From Ancylomarina euxina (lineage in GTDB: Bacteria > Bacteroidota > Bacteroidia > Bacteroidales > Marinifilaceae): a stretch of 64,000 nt of DNA. The notes beneath the pieces were generated by a model. The model was not told the DNA's origin. It worked only from the letters and a program-made list of their open reading frames with translations, and did no database searches. Below are positions 16,636 through 25,139 of the stretch, in pieces; position 1 is the stretch's first letter, and every line of letters begins with the position of its first letter. The stretch spans positions 62,001 through 126,000 of the forward strand of contig NZ_QQWG01000002.1 in NCBI RefSeq assembly GCF_003863355.1, in the 5' to 3' direction. Both the position numbers and the translations under genes were made by a program.

Positions 16636-18639
16636 TTAGTCTTCTATTGGTGTTAATTCGATTGCCTGACCGCCACCAGCTGCCAAATGTATTTTTAATA
16701 TAGATTGTGAATCAACGTCCTTTTCTGAAATGGTATAGGGATAGGGGTTCTTTTTCCAATCAGTTTGAGCTGCATCGGCATATATTTTCGCAAGGTATTT
16801 TTTATTCGGATCCAAAAAGTCTAGAGAGACACTTAAGTCTCTTGCTTTTTCGTTGGTAATACTTCCCAAAAACCAGCGTTCACCTTTTCGTTCTTTACGA
16901 GCCATTGTAATGTATTGACCAATTTCACCGTTTACTGCGATGGATTGTTCCCAATCAATAGCCACACTTTTAATGAAATCGAAAGCGGGATGATTTGCGT
17001 AGTTTTCCTGAAGATCGGCAGCCATTTGAACAGGACTGTAAATGATGACATATAAGGCTAACTGTTTTGCCAAAGTGGTGTTGACTCTTTTATCCTTTAT
17101 GCCATATTTCTCGTAAGTAAGACTGAAAATACCAGGTGTGAAATCCATAGGACCTGCTAAAATCCTTGTAAAAGGAAGGATAGTGGTATGAGCAGGCGTA
17201 TTATTTACCGAAGACCAGGGGGCATTAAATTCCTGCCCTAAAGCGCCTTCACGAGAAAGAAAGTTAGGATAAGTACGTCGCAGTCCGGTTGGTTTAATCG
17301 GTTCGTGAGCCACAATACTGATGCCTCGTTCTGCCGCTTTCTCTACTACTTTCTGAAAGTGCTTAATCATCCATTGACCATGGTGATATTGCCCGTTTTT
17401 AATGGGACCTACATAGCCCGTTTTGATTGCGGGAATGCCATAGTGTTGATAATAATTCAAAGCTGAATCTAATTGGGATTCATAGAGTTCAACATTCCCG
17501 GATGTTTCATGATGCCCGACTAAGGCAACGTTCTTTTCTTGACTGTATTGAATGATCTTTTCCATGTTAAAATCAGGATAAGGTCTTTTAAAATCCCATT
17601 CTCCAAATTTCTTCCAATCGTAGTTCCAACCTTCGACTAAAATGCCATCGAAATGATGTTCTGATGCAAAGTCGATCAAATCCATCGTGTTTTTTGTTGT
17701 GGCTCCATGTTTAGGACCTGTAAACCAAGTTTGTTGTCCCAAATGCATGCCCCACCAAATACCCATGTATTTCATTGGTTTAATCCAACTGGTATTCTTC
17801 AATTTACAGGGCTCGTTAAGGTTGAGGATTAGTCGTGAATTGATCAGGTCTTTTGCCTTTTTACCCACTTGTATGCTTCGCCAAGGGGTTTTCATACTTT
17901 TGTGGGCTCTCACTTTAATCCCATCGGGCCAGGGCACTAAGTTGCACTCCAAAGAAAGATCTTGTTGCGTATTTCTCTTTAGTGTCATGGAAGCATAATC
18001 GACTAAAGCCGCTTCGTGAATACTCATGTAAACGCCCTTTGGACTGATTATCGTAAAAGGGGTTTGAACAGAATCAATTTCGCTAATAAGGTTCGACTGG
18101 TAAGGTTTTTCGTAACTGTCGTAGTCTACTGGGAACCACCATGCTTTATTATCAGAAACAAGATTGAATTGTGTCTTTTCATCGATTAATAAAAGGCTAT
18201 CGATTCCTTCTTGCTCGGGGAATATGTAGCGAAAACCAATACCGTCGTTAAAAACACGGAATTCCATCTCCAATTTTAGATTTGGACTTTGTGTTTGTTC
18301 AAAGTTTAGCTTTATATTATTAGACTTTTCCTTAATGAATTGATCTTCTCCCCAAACTGTTTCCCAAAGGGTATCGGTCTGACTGGTTTTAATGCTTTTT
18401 AATTTGAAATCCTGGCTTGCATTCAGATTAGCGAATTGTAAGCCTAGTTTGGAATTTTGGATAAGGGTATCCTTACTAAGTGTCAGGTTATAGTAGGGGA
18501 TTCCGTTTTCCTGACCAATTGTAACACTTATGTTCTCATCAGGCGATTTAACTGTTGTTGTTTGGGAGGTACATCCGCTGCCCAATAAAGCCAGTAGGGG
18601 AGCAAGATAAAAGAATCGTAGTCGTTTTAAAATCTTCAT
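16636..18639 (-). CDS. Glycoside hydrolase family 97, SusB-like alpha-glucosidase
   Basis: A 667-residue exported enzyme with a lipoprotein-type signal (MKILKRLRFFYLAPLLALLGSGC, Cys23). The N-terminal GH97 beta-sandwich is followed by a TIM barrel and a small C-terminal beta domain. Candidate calcium/catalytic glutamates of the inverting branch are present: HEA near 208, HHETSG at 376-381, AHEP near 446 and GQEFNA near 470, matching by recall the SusB pattern in which two Glu act as base and one as acid; the retaining branch instead uses an Asp nucleophile. This predicts an inverting alpha-glucosidase on the outer or periplasmic membrane face. Its presence beside beta-glucan enzymes is unexpected and may mean the glycan has alpha-linked branches. 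It follows the GH3 gene by 56 bases. Confidence 0.9.
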   Translation of the reverse strand: MKILKRLRFFYLAPLLALLGSGCTSQTTTVKSPDENISVTIGQENGIPYYNLTLSKDTLIQNSKLGLQFANLNASQDFKLKSIKTSQTDTLWETVWGEDQFIKEKSNNIKLNFEQTQSPNLKLEMEFRVFNDGIGFRYIFPEQEGIDSLLLIDEKTQFNLVSDNKAWWFPVDYDSYEKPYQSNLISEIDSVQTPFTIISPKGVYMSIHEAALVDYASMTLKRNTQQDLSLECNLVPWPDGIKVRAHKSMKTPWRSIQVGKKAKDLINSRLILNLNEPCKLKNTSWIKPMKYMGIWWGMHLGQQTWFTGPKHGATTKNTMDLIDFASEHHFDGILVEGWNYDWKKFGEWDFKRPYPDFNMEKIIQYSQEKNVALVGHHETSGNVELYESQLDSALNYYQHYGIPAIKTGYVGPIKNGQYHHGQWMIKHFQKVVEKAAERGISIVAHEPIKPTGLRRTYPNFLSREGALGQEFNAPWSSVNNTPAHTTILPFTRILAGPMDFTPGIFSLTYEKYGIKDKRVNTTLAKQLALYVIIYSPVQMAADLQENYANHPAFDFIKSVAIDWEQSIAVNGEIGQYITMARKERKGERWFLGSITNEKARDLSVSLDFLDPNKKYLAKIYADAAQTDWKKNPYPYTISEKDVDSQSILKIHLAAGGGQAIELTPIED

Positions 18640-18695
18640 GGATGCTTATTATTTGATAATAAAAAAGGGGGAATTGCTTCCCCCTGTTGTTTTGT

Positions 18696-20963
18696 TTATT
18701 TCTCCGCCAGGGGAGCCGTTTGCGTTAGTGTAAAGTGGGTTTCTTTAAGATCATCAGAATTGGTTCCGATGAAGAGTTTGAAATCTCCTGCCTCAACGCC
18801 GTAGCTCATGTCTTTACGATAGAAGGCCAGATCTTCAGCTGAAATTTTGAATTCCAGATCAACCGATTCGCCTTTAGCGATGAACACTTTTTTAAAGTGT
18901 TTTAATTCTTTAACCGGACGTGTTACACTTCCTACCAGGTCCTGAATATATAACTGTACAATTTCTTCACCATCAAAATTCCCTGTGTTTTTTACATTGA
19001 TTTTAGCAGTAATATAATCGTTAACACCCATTTCTTGAGTATCAAGTTTAATGTCAGAATATTCAAAAGTGGTATAACTTAAACCAAATCCAAATGGATA
19101 AAGAGGTGTGTTTGGGCTATCTAAATATTTCGATGTAAACTTTTGGTCTGGGTTCATAGGGCGACCTGTATGTTTCATGTTATAATAGATTGGAATTTGA
19201 CCCACACTTCTAGGGAATGTTACTGTTAGTTTTGCCGATGGGTTATAGTCACCAAACAAAACATCTGCGATAGCAGGACCGGCTTGTACACCTAAGTGCC
19301 ATGCTTCTACAATTGCAGGAACATTTGCTGCTTCCCAGTCAATGGTTAATGGACGACCGTTCATCATCACCATGATAACAGGTTTACCTGTTTCAACAAT
19401 AGCTTTGACCAATTCCGGCTGAACACCAGGCAACTCCAATTCTGTACGACTAGCAGCTTCGCCACTCCAATCGTGAGGTTCTCCTACCAATAAAACAACA
19501 GCATCAGCTTGATTGGCTGTCGCTACAGCTTCGGCAAATCCTGATTTATCTTCTCCAAATAATTTGCTACCTTCAGCATAAAGGATTTCTGTTTTTTTAG
19601 AAACAGCTTTCTCAATCCCTTCCATTACAGTTACAGCTTTCTCCCATTTACCAGCACCAGACCAGGTTCCAACTAAATCTCTGCGATTTTTAACGTAAGG
19701 TCCAATCAAGGCTAATTTCTTAATGTCTTTTTTCAAAGGAAGAATTTGCTTGTCGTTTTTCAACAAGACAATGCTTCGTTTGGCAAGTTCACGAGATGCT
19801 TTGATGAATTCTGGTTTCATCAAGGTTTTTTTTGCTCTTTTTACATTACTGTATCTATATGGATCTTCGAACAAACCTAAACGATATTTCATCTTTAGGA
19901 TTTGGATCACGGCTGTGTTTATACGAGATTCCAATACCTTACCCTCTTTTACCGATTGAGGTAGGTAATCGTTAAAGATGCCAGATTGCATATCCATATC
20001 GACACCCGCATTGATAGCGACTTCACCTGCTTCTTTCTCATCTTTCACATTGCCGTGTTCGGTCATCTCCATGATAGATGTGTAATCAGTTACCACGAAA
20101 CCATCAAAACCCCATTGTTTTCTTAAAACGTCATCCAATAAGTAATCATTACCGGTACAAGGCGTTCCATCCAATTCATTGAAAGAGGTCATAAATGTTG
20201 CGACACCTGCATTTAAGGCTGCCTTAAAAGGGGGCATGTAGGTATTCCATAATTCTCGGTTAGAAACGTCAACCGTATGGTAATCGCGACCCGCTTGAGC
20301 AACGCCATATGCTGCATAGTGCTTGGCACAGGCTAACATTGTGTTATCAAGACTTAGATCATCGCCCTGAAAACCGTGAACACGAGCCTTGGCAATTTCA
20401 CAACCTAAGAATACATCTTCACCAGCACCTTCAGCAATTCGTCCCCAACGAGGATCTCTTGCGATGTCAACCATAGGAGCAAATGTCCAGTGTAGACCTT
20501 CTGATGTTGCTTCTATTGCTGCAATTCGGGCACTCTTTTCGATCCAGTCCAAATCCCATGAACAAGATTCTGCCAAGGGGATTGGGAAAGTTGTCCAGTG
20601 ACCATGAATCACATCGTATCCAAAAAGCAAAGGAATACCAAGACGGGTATTCTCCATATTTTCTTTTTGAAGGCGAAGGGTGAAATCTGCGCTATATGCA
20701 TTAAATATGGCACCAACTTTTCCTTTCATCACATCTTCAACATAGTTATTGTTGGTGATGGGACCTGTAATATCCCAACTGCTTGAAAATAGAGTCAGTT
20801 GTCCTAATTTTTCCTCAAGAGTCATTTTTTTCAAAAGGGAATTTACAAAAGTTTCCATTTTGGCCTCTTTTTCCCAGGGAGTCTCTTTTTTATTGCCTTT
20901 CCCGAAAGAAGACAATGCTCCGCACATCACTAATCCTACAAGGAATACAGATTTTAATCGCAT
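18696..20963 (-). CDS. bglX: Glycoside hydrolase family 3 beta-glucosidase (BglX-like)
   Basis: A 755-residue periplasmic exo-beta-glucosidase. A signal peptide (MRLKSVFLVGLVMCGALSSFG) is followed by the GH3 N-terminal barrel (LGIPLLFGYDVIHGHWTTFPIPLAESCSWD, FAPMVDIARDPRWGRIAEGAGEDVFLG, CAKHYAAYG), the nucleophile Asp in GFVVTDYTSIMEM (residue 293), the GH3 C-terminal sandwich (RSIVLLKNDKQILPL, VGEPHDWSGEAASRTELELPG) and a fibronectin-III-like domain ending the protein. The usual motif is SDW; here the nucleophile lies in TDY. In Bacteroides thetaiotaomicron a GH3 next to a GH144 gene is specific for beta-1,2-gluco-oligosaccharides (recalled), which fits this neighbourhood. It lies 81 bases after the glycan-binding lipoprotein gene. 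Confidence 0.95.
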   Translation of the reverse strand: MRLKSVFLVGLVMCGALSSFGKGNKKETPWEKEAKMETFVNSLLKKMTLEEKLGQLTLFSSSWDITGPITNNNYVEDVMKGKVGAIFNAYSADFTLRLQKENMENTRLGIPLLFGYDVIHGHWTTFPIPLAESCSWDLDWIEKSARIAAIEATSEGLHWTFAPMVDIARDPRWGRIAEGAGEDVFLGCEIAKARVHGFQGDDLSLDNTMLACAKHYAAYGVAQAGRDYHTVDVSNRELWNTYMPPFKAALNAGVATFMTSFNELDGTPCTGNDYLLDDVLRKQWGFDGFVVTDYTSIMEMTEHGNVKDEKEAGEVAINAGVDMDMQSGIFNDYLPQSVKEGKVLESRINTAVIQILKMKYRLGLFEDPYRYSNVKRAKKTLMKPEFIKASRELAKRSIVLLKNDKQILPLKKDIKKLALIGPYVKNRRDLVGTWSGAGKWEKAVTVMEGIEKAVSKKTEILYAEGSKLFGEDKSGFAEAVATANQADAVVLLVGEPHDWSGEAASRTELELPGVQPELVKAIVETGKPVIMVMMNGRPLTIDWEAANVPAIVEAWHLGVQAGPAIADVLFGDYNPSAKLTVTFPRSVGQIPIYYNMKHTGRPMNPDQKFTSKYLDSPNTPLYPFGFGLSYTTFEYSDIKLDTQEMGVNDYITAKINVKNTGNFDGEEIVQLYIQDLVGSVTRPVKELKHFKKVFIAKGESVDLEFKISAEDLAFYRKDMSYGVEAGDFKLFIGTNSDDLKETHFTLTQTAPLAEK

Positions 20964-21043
20964 CTTAGTTTAATAGTTTTATGGTTATTATAATGGTTGA
21001 GTAAAACGGCGGTTGTTTGCCCGTTTTATTCAAGTTTTAAAGG

Positions 21044-22117
21044 TTATTCCCAACGGATGTTGTCCAGGTAATACTTATCTGTAGCAGTACCATCATCTTT
21101 ACCTGCATTGAAAAAGAGAACTAATTTGGTGTGGTTTTCATTTGCCTGGGAGCTGAAATTAACGGTATATTCAGTCCACTCACCAATTGTTGTAATATCA
21201 GTCCAAATCTCGTTAGCATTAGAGGTACCTCCTTCTAGCTTAGCTAAAAATTGAACTTTTTTATCTGAATGAATTAGAAGTTTAAGCTTGTTTTTTGTTG
21301 ACAGATCAATGGCTTGTCCGTAATCAATTAAAAGGTGATCCCATGCGTTGGTTCCATCATCAGTAAATTCACCAATTTTCTCACTTTCGTTAATACCACC
21401 CTTAAGTGAGTTATCGATAGTTATTAAGGTTTCTGGGAAATCATAGTTTTGTTGACATTCAAAATCAGAAATGATACTCATATCCTTTTCGGTTCCTTCG
21501 CAAGGGTCTGAAACGACAGGGAATGTGTTTTCAACAAATTTAATATCGTCGATGTAATAGATTTCTTCAGTTTCACCATCTTCAGCACCAGCATTAAAAA
21601 ACAGGATTAGTTTGGTATTTCCCATATCAACAGCTTCTCTGAAATTAAAAGCATATTCCACCCATTCACTGGTTTTTTCTATTTGAACTTGTTGCTCTAC
21701 AGCTTGAGTGCCACCTTCGAGTTTTGCGATAAGCAGACCTGTATGCTCCGAATAGATTTTTATCTTTAGTTCACTACGGTTTGTTAAGTCGTAGGCAGTT
21801 GAAAAGTCGATGACCATATTGTCCCATGCCTGGGTCGCGTTATCAATATATTTCCCTGTTTTTTCACTCTCGTTGGCATCTGTTTTATCTGGGTTGTCCA
21901 CTACCATGGCCTGAGTCTCCAATTTTGCATCAGCTCCAATAAAGTAGTTCTGCTGGCACTCAAAGTCAGAAACGATGCTCATATCTTTTGCAACATCCGC
22001 ACAGGGATCAATGGGTTCAATAATGATTTCTTCTTCTTTATCAGAAGAACTACAGGAGATTGCAAATGCTGAAAATACTGTTAGAATTAGGCTTATAGAT
22101 CTTGTTCTTAGTCTCAT
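21044..22117 (-). CDS. Surface lipoprotein with a duplicated beta-sandwich module
   Basis: A 357-residue lipoprotein (MRLRTRSISLILTVFSAFAISC, lipobox Cys22) with an acidic linker and two copies of one module. Copy 1 runs from about residue 38 to 195 and copy 2 from about 203 to the end. Each begins with a Cys and the block KDMSI(V/I)SDFECQQNY and shares NESEK(T/I)G, AWD(N/H)(M/L)(V/L)IDY, LAKLEGGT, EW(V/T)EY and TKL(I/V)LFFNAG. The pattern is that of a galactose-binding-like carbohydrate-binding module. Its position between the GH144 and GH3 genes of a PUL suggests a glycan-binding protein on the cell surface, like SusE/SusF, but no exact family was recognised. Confidence 0.8.
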   Translation of the reverse strand: MRLRTRSISLILTVFSAFAISCSSSDKEEEIIIEPIDPCADVAKDMSIVSDFECQQNYFIGADAKLETQAMVVDNPDKTDANESEKTGKYIDNATQAWDNMVIDFSTAYDLTNRSELKIKIYSEHTGLLIAKLEGGTQAVEQQVQIEKTSEWVEYAFNFREAVDMGNTKLILFFNAGAEDGETEEIYYIDDIKFVENTFPVVSDPCEGTEKDMSIISDFECQQNYDFPETLITIDNSLKGGINESEKIGEFTDDGTNAWDHLLIDYGQAIDLSTKNKLKLLIHSDKKVQFLAKLEGGTSNANEIWTDITTIGEWTEYTVNFSSQANENHTKLVLFFNAGKDDGTATDKYYLDNIRWE

Positions 22118-22207
22118 AGGGTTTGTGTTTTTATTCGGGTTTAGGCAATAAGAGTCTAATACAAGGGCATTATGCCCTTGTATGTTCTTATTGTGAGTAA
22201 AAAATAA

Positions 22208-23548
22208 TTACTTGGTTTTGGTCATTCCTGCTTTATCAAGAGCGGTTTGTATTTCAGGGTTTTTCATGAAGGTATCCCATATTAAACCGGTACGATAGTT
22301 TTCAATCATAACAACGATTGGTCCCTGATCAATAGCCAGGTAAGATTTGGCTACCCAGTTTCTACTAATATTAAAAGCATCCTTAAAACCATACTTACCA
22401 AACAGGTTTATCTCATCCAGATCTTCGTAGAAGAATCGCATGGCTTTTAGAGAAAACTCTGGTGAGTAAACAATAGAGGATAAGGCGGCCGTTGGTGAGA
22501 TCGTTCCATTATCATTATTAGGTGCATGAGCCATATAGCCGTATTGAGGATCATCACTAGCCGTTAAGCCCCAACAATTATCGCCATAGTAGGCATATTT
22601 ACTTTGATTGGATTTACACCATTCACGGTTTAGGTCAGTTTGCTTTTTATGACGTTCAAAATATGAAGCGTAACCCGCTAAAGCCATGTGTTTATCAGTG
22701 ACGTGTGGCGTGAATCCTAAATAGGAATAATGGGTGAAGAATAAAGGTCCTCCATAATCGCCTCTACTGGTTGGATTTAATTCTTTCACGTAGTTGTTAC
22801 CAACCCATCCTTTTTCGTAAACAGTCTTATCGATAGGATGAGTAGGAGAGGCTAGTGCTAATATATAGCAAATTTGTGTTTCGTTGAAAGCGCGCAATGG
22901 CATATTCATTTCAAACTGATAGTTAGGTGACCAGTGCCAAAGCAAGTATTCTCCGGATTGTGCAAACCAATCCCATTCAACACCCTCCCAAAGGCGGGTA
23001 ATGGTAGCTCTTAATTTTTGTTCCTCAGCATTGTCGGCATCGAAATACTCGCGAGCTGTTAAAAGGCCTTGTACCAAAAACGCAGTTTCAACAAGGTCGG
23101 CACCATTATCTTTGTTCGAAAAAGGAACTGTTTTACCAGTCGATCCACTTAACCAGTGTGACCAAGCCCCATGATAACGGGTGGTTTTATTTTCCAGAAA
23201 ATCAGTCATCTTTACCAAACGTTTAGCAGCTTGTTGACGCGTAATGAAATTTCTTTCCACTCCCACAACGATAGACATGATTCCAAAACCTGTTCCTCCT
23301 GTAGTTACTGTATCAAGTTTTTCATTGCTTCTTTCACGACTAAGTCCTGAAACAGGGTGAGCAAAATCCCAGAAGTAGGCAAAATTTGCCTCTTGAACTT
23401 TGTCCATAAGCTGATCGTCTGTGAGTTTCACCTCAGGTGTTTTTTCTTCCTCAGGAGTAAAATCGTCCGGAGAGGCACTGGAACACCCAAATAAAAGGGG
23501 GATGATGGATAATAAGTAATATTTGAAAAATAGGTGTAACATTATCAT
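22208..23548 (-). CDS. GH144-type beta-1,2-glucanase (glucoamylase-like lipoprotein)
   Basis: A 446-residue lipoprotein (LLSIIPLLFGC) with an (alpha/alpha)6-barrel domain of the PF10091 glycoamylase-like family. Diagnostic segments are FAYFWDFAHPVSGLSRERSN, TGGTGFGIMSIVVGVERNFITR, YHGAWSHWLSGSTGKTVPFSNKDNGADLVETAFLVQGLL, WHWSPNYQFEMNMPLRAFNETQICYILALASPTHPI, PLFFTHYSYLGFTPH and NNDNGTISPTAALSSIVYSPE. The characterised bacterial members of this fold, GH144, cleave beta-1,2-glucan to sophorose-type oligosaccharides, so the gene points to that substrate (family knowledge; other activities are possible). It follows susD by 60 bases. Start at 23548; a second ATG two codons later is equally possible. 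Confidence 0.88.
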   Translation of the reverse strand: MIMLHLFFKYYLLSIIPLLFGCSSASPDDFTPEEEKTPEVKLTDDQLMDKVQEANFAYFWDFAHPVSGLSRERSNEKLDTVTTGGTGFGIMSIVVGVERNFITRQQAAKRLVKMTDFLENKTTRYHGAWSHWLSGSTGKTVPFSNKDNGADLVETAFLVQGLLTAREYFDADNAEEQKLRATITRLWEGVEWDWFAQSGEYLLWHWSPNYQFEMNMPLRAFNETQICYILALASPTHPIDKTVYEKGWVGNNYVKELNPTSRGDYGGPLFFTHYSYLGFTPHVTDKHMALAGYASYFERHKKQTDLNREWCKSNQSKYAYYGDNCWGLTASDDPQYGYMAHAPNNDNGTISPTAALSSIVYSPEFSLKAMRFFYEDLDEINLFGKYGFKDAFNISRNWVAKSYLAIDQGPIVVMIENYRTGLIWDTFMKNPEIQTALDKAGMTKTK

Positions 23549-23608
23549 TTTCTATTTAAGTTGGGAGACTAGAGGAAGAGAATTCCTATAGCCTCCAATT
23601 TGTTTAAA

Positions 23609-25081
23609 TTAATAACCTGAGTTCTGGATCAATTTGCCTTCACTCAATTCAATTTGACGTTGTGGAATTGGGAAAACTTCATGTTTCCCATCAACAAAGT
23701 TTTTCCCATGTGCGCGTAATACTTCTCCTGCTCGGCCTTGACGTACTAAATCGAAGAAACGATCATGCTCCATAGCTAATTCGACTCTTCTCTCGTGCCA
23801 AATTTTTGCTTTTAAGTTATCGGCTGTTGCATTGTCTAAACCAACTCTTGATCTGACTTCATTTAGAGACGTTAATGCTGTGCCATTCTGGCCTAGTTCA
23901 TTGGCTGCCTCTGCATTAATTAAAAGCACTTCGGCATAACGGAAAATTCGGATGTTTTTATTTGATTCCCATGCGTTTCCATCGTAGGTTTCTTTAGTCT
24001 TACTGAAGTAAGCTTTTTCGTTGTAGCGTGGATTAGGGGTCTCATTATTAATCACGACTCCATCCCACAAAGTTTCACCTGGGTAAATAATCGTGGCATC
24101 TTTACGAGGGTCACCGGCTTCATAGCTGTTCTCAAGGTCTTCAGATGGAGAGTTAAATCCCCATCCTAATTGACCTCTTACGCCTTGTACTTCAGAATAA
24201 CCACCAATACCTTTATGAGGTTTTTCTCCCTTTGCTTGAACTTCAAAAATTGACTCCTGATTATTCTCGCCTGCTTCTCTCCAAATCATAGCGTAATCAT
24301 TTGTTAAAGCATATTCATTTGAAAGAATAACTTCATTACTTAGACGTAGAGCTTCCTTCCAATTTTTCTGATACATATAAACTTTAGCCAGAAATGTCTT
24401 GGCAGCTCCCTTAGTTGCACGTCCTAAGTCAGCCGAATTCATTTGACTTCTCTCTTTTAAGTTCTCAATTCCAAATTGAAGATCTGCGATAATCAACTCG
24501 TAAATGGCTTCTTTTGTTGCTCTGGTTCTCGCATTCGTTAAGTCATCTGCATTCAGAGGGTCCGGAACTTTGTCAATTTTTGGAACACCTCCAAAGCATC
24601 TTACTAAATTCCAGTAGAAATAAGCACGTAGAAATTTAACTTCTCCTTCAATTCGCTTTTTGGAGTCATTACTATCATCCATTTTTGCAACGACATCGAG
24701 CGCTTTATTGGCAGACATGATTCCACTGTAATTGGCAGCCCAAATACCGTCAAAGGAAATACTGCTGGCACTAAAGGTGAAATTGTCCAATTCATGTTTG
24801 TCTGTTCCGGTATCTCCCGGGTCACTACCTTTATCTGCATCGTCAGAGGTGATGCTGGAAACTCCAATCCATGGAAATACATGTTCATCCCAGCTTTGAA
24901 GATTGCTATATACAGAAGTGGCCAATTCTGAAGCAGCATTATCCGATGCTGAGAAATAATCTTCAGGTGTCTGGTTCACCTGAGAGTCAATTTCAAGGAA
25001 ATCGTCCTGGCAGGATGTGTGAAGGAATCCACTGGAAATAAGTAGTCCAGGAATCAATATATTTAAGATACGTTTATTCAT
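23609..25081 (-). CDS. SusD/RagB-family outer-membrane glycan-binding lipoprotein
   Basis: Cell-surface partner of the SusC porin; it captures glycan and caps the transporter. The start chosen is the ATG at 25081 (MNKRILNILIPGLLISSGFLHTSC, lipobox Cys) because the ATG 33 bases upstream would place eleven residues ahead of the signal peptide. Family features are present throughout: LEIDSQVNQTPEDYFSA, the TPR-like helices, EGEVKFLRAYFYWNLVRCFGGVP, KTFLAKVYMYQKNWKEALRLSNEVI, and the C-terminal RYAEVLLINAEAANELGQ...LNEVRSRVGL and WHERRVELAMEHDRFFDLVRQGRA, ending in VFPIPQRQIELSEGKLIQNSGY. About 490 residues, normal length. It lies 58 bases downstream of the susC stop. Confidence 0.96.
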   Translation of the reverse strand: MNKRILNILIPGLLISSGFLHTSCQDDFLEIDSQVNQTPEDYFSASDNAASELATSVYSNLQSWDEHVFPWIGVSSITSDDADKGSDPGDTGTDKHELDNFTFSASSISFDGIWAANYSGIMSANKALDVVAKMDDSNDSKKRIEGEVKFLRAYFYWNLVRCFGGVPKIDKVPDPLNADDLTNARTRATKEAIYELIIADLQFGIENLKERSQMNSADLGRATKGAAKTFLAKVYMYQKNWKEALRLSNEVILSNEYALTNDYAMIWREAGENNQESIFEVQAKGEKPHKGIGGYSEVQGVRGQLGWGFNSPSEDLENSYEAGDPRKDATIIYPGETLWDGVVINNETPNPRYNEKAYFSKTKETYDGNAWESNKNIRIFRYAEVLLINAEAANELGQNGTALTSLNEVRSRVGLDNATADNLKAKIWHERRVELAMEHDRFFDLVRQGRAGEVLRAHGKNFVDGKHEVFPIPQRQIELSEGKLIQNSGY

Positions 25082-25139
25082 TTTTTCTAAGTTTTTACTA
25101 TTGATAAAAGGCATGCTTAAAATGCAGCGTTTTCTATAA

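Noticed and set aside
24604-24939. Minus-strand 111-codon frame within susD
   Set aside because: It is an alternative frame of the SusD-family gene, which shows clear family motifs across this stretch.
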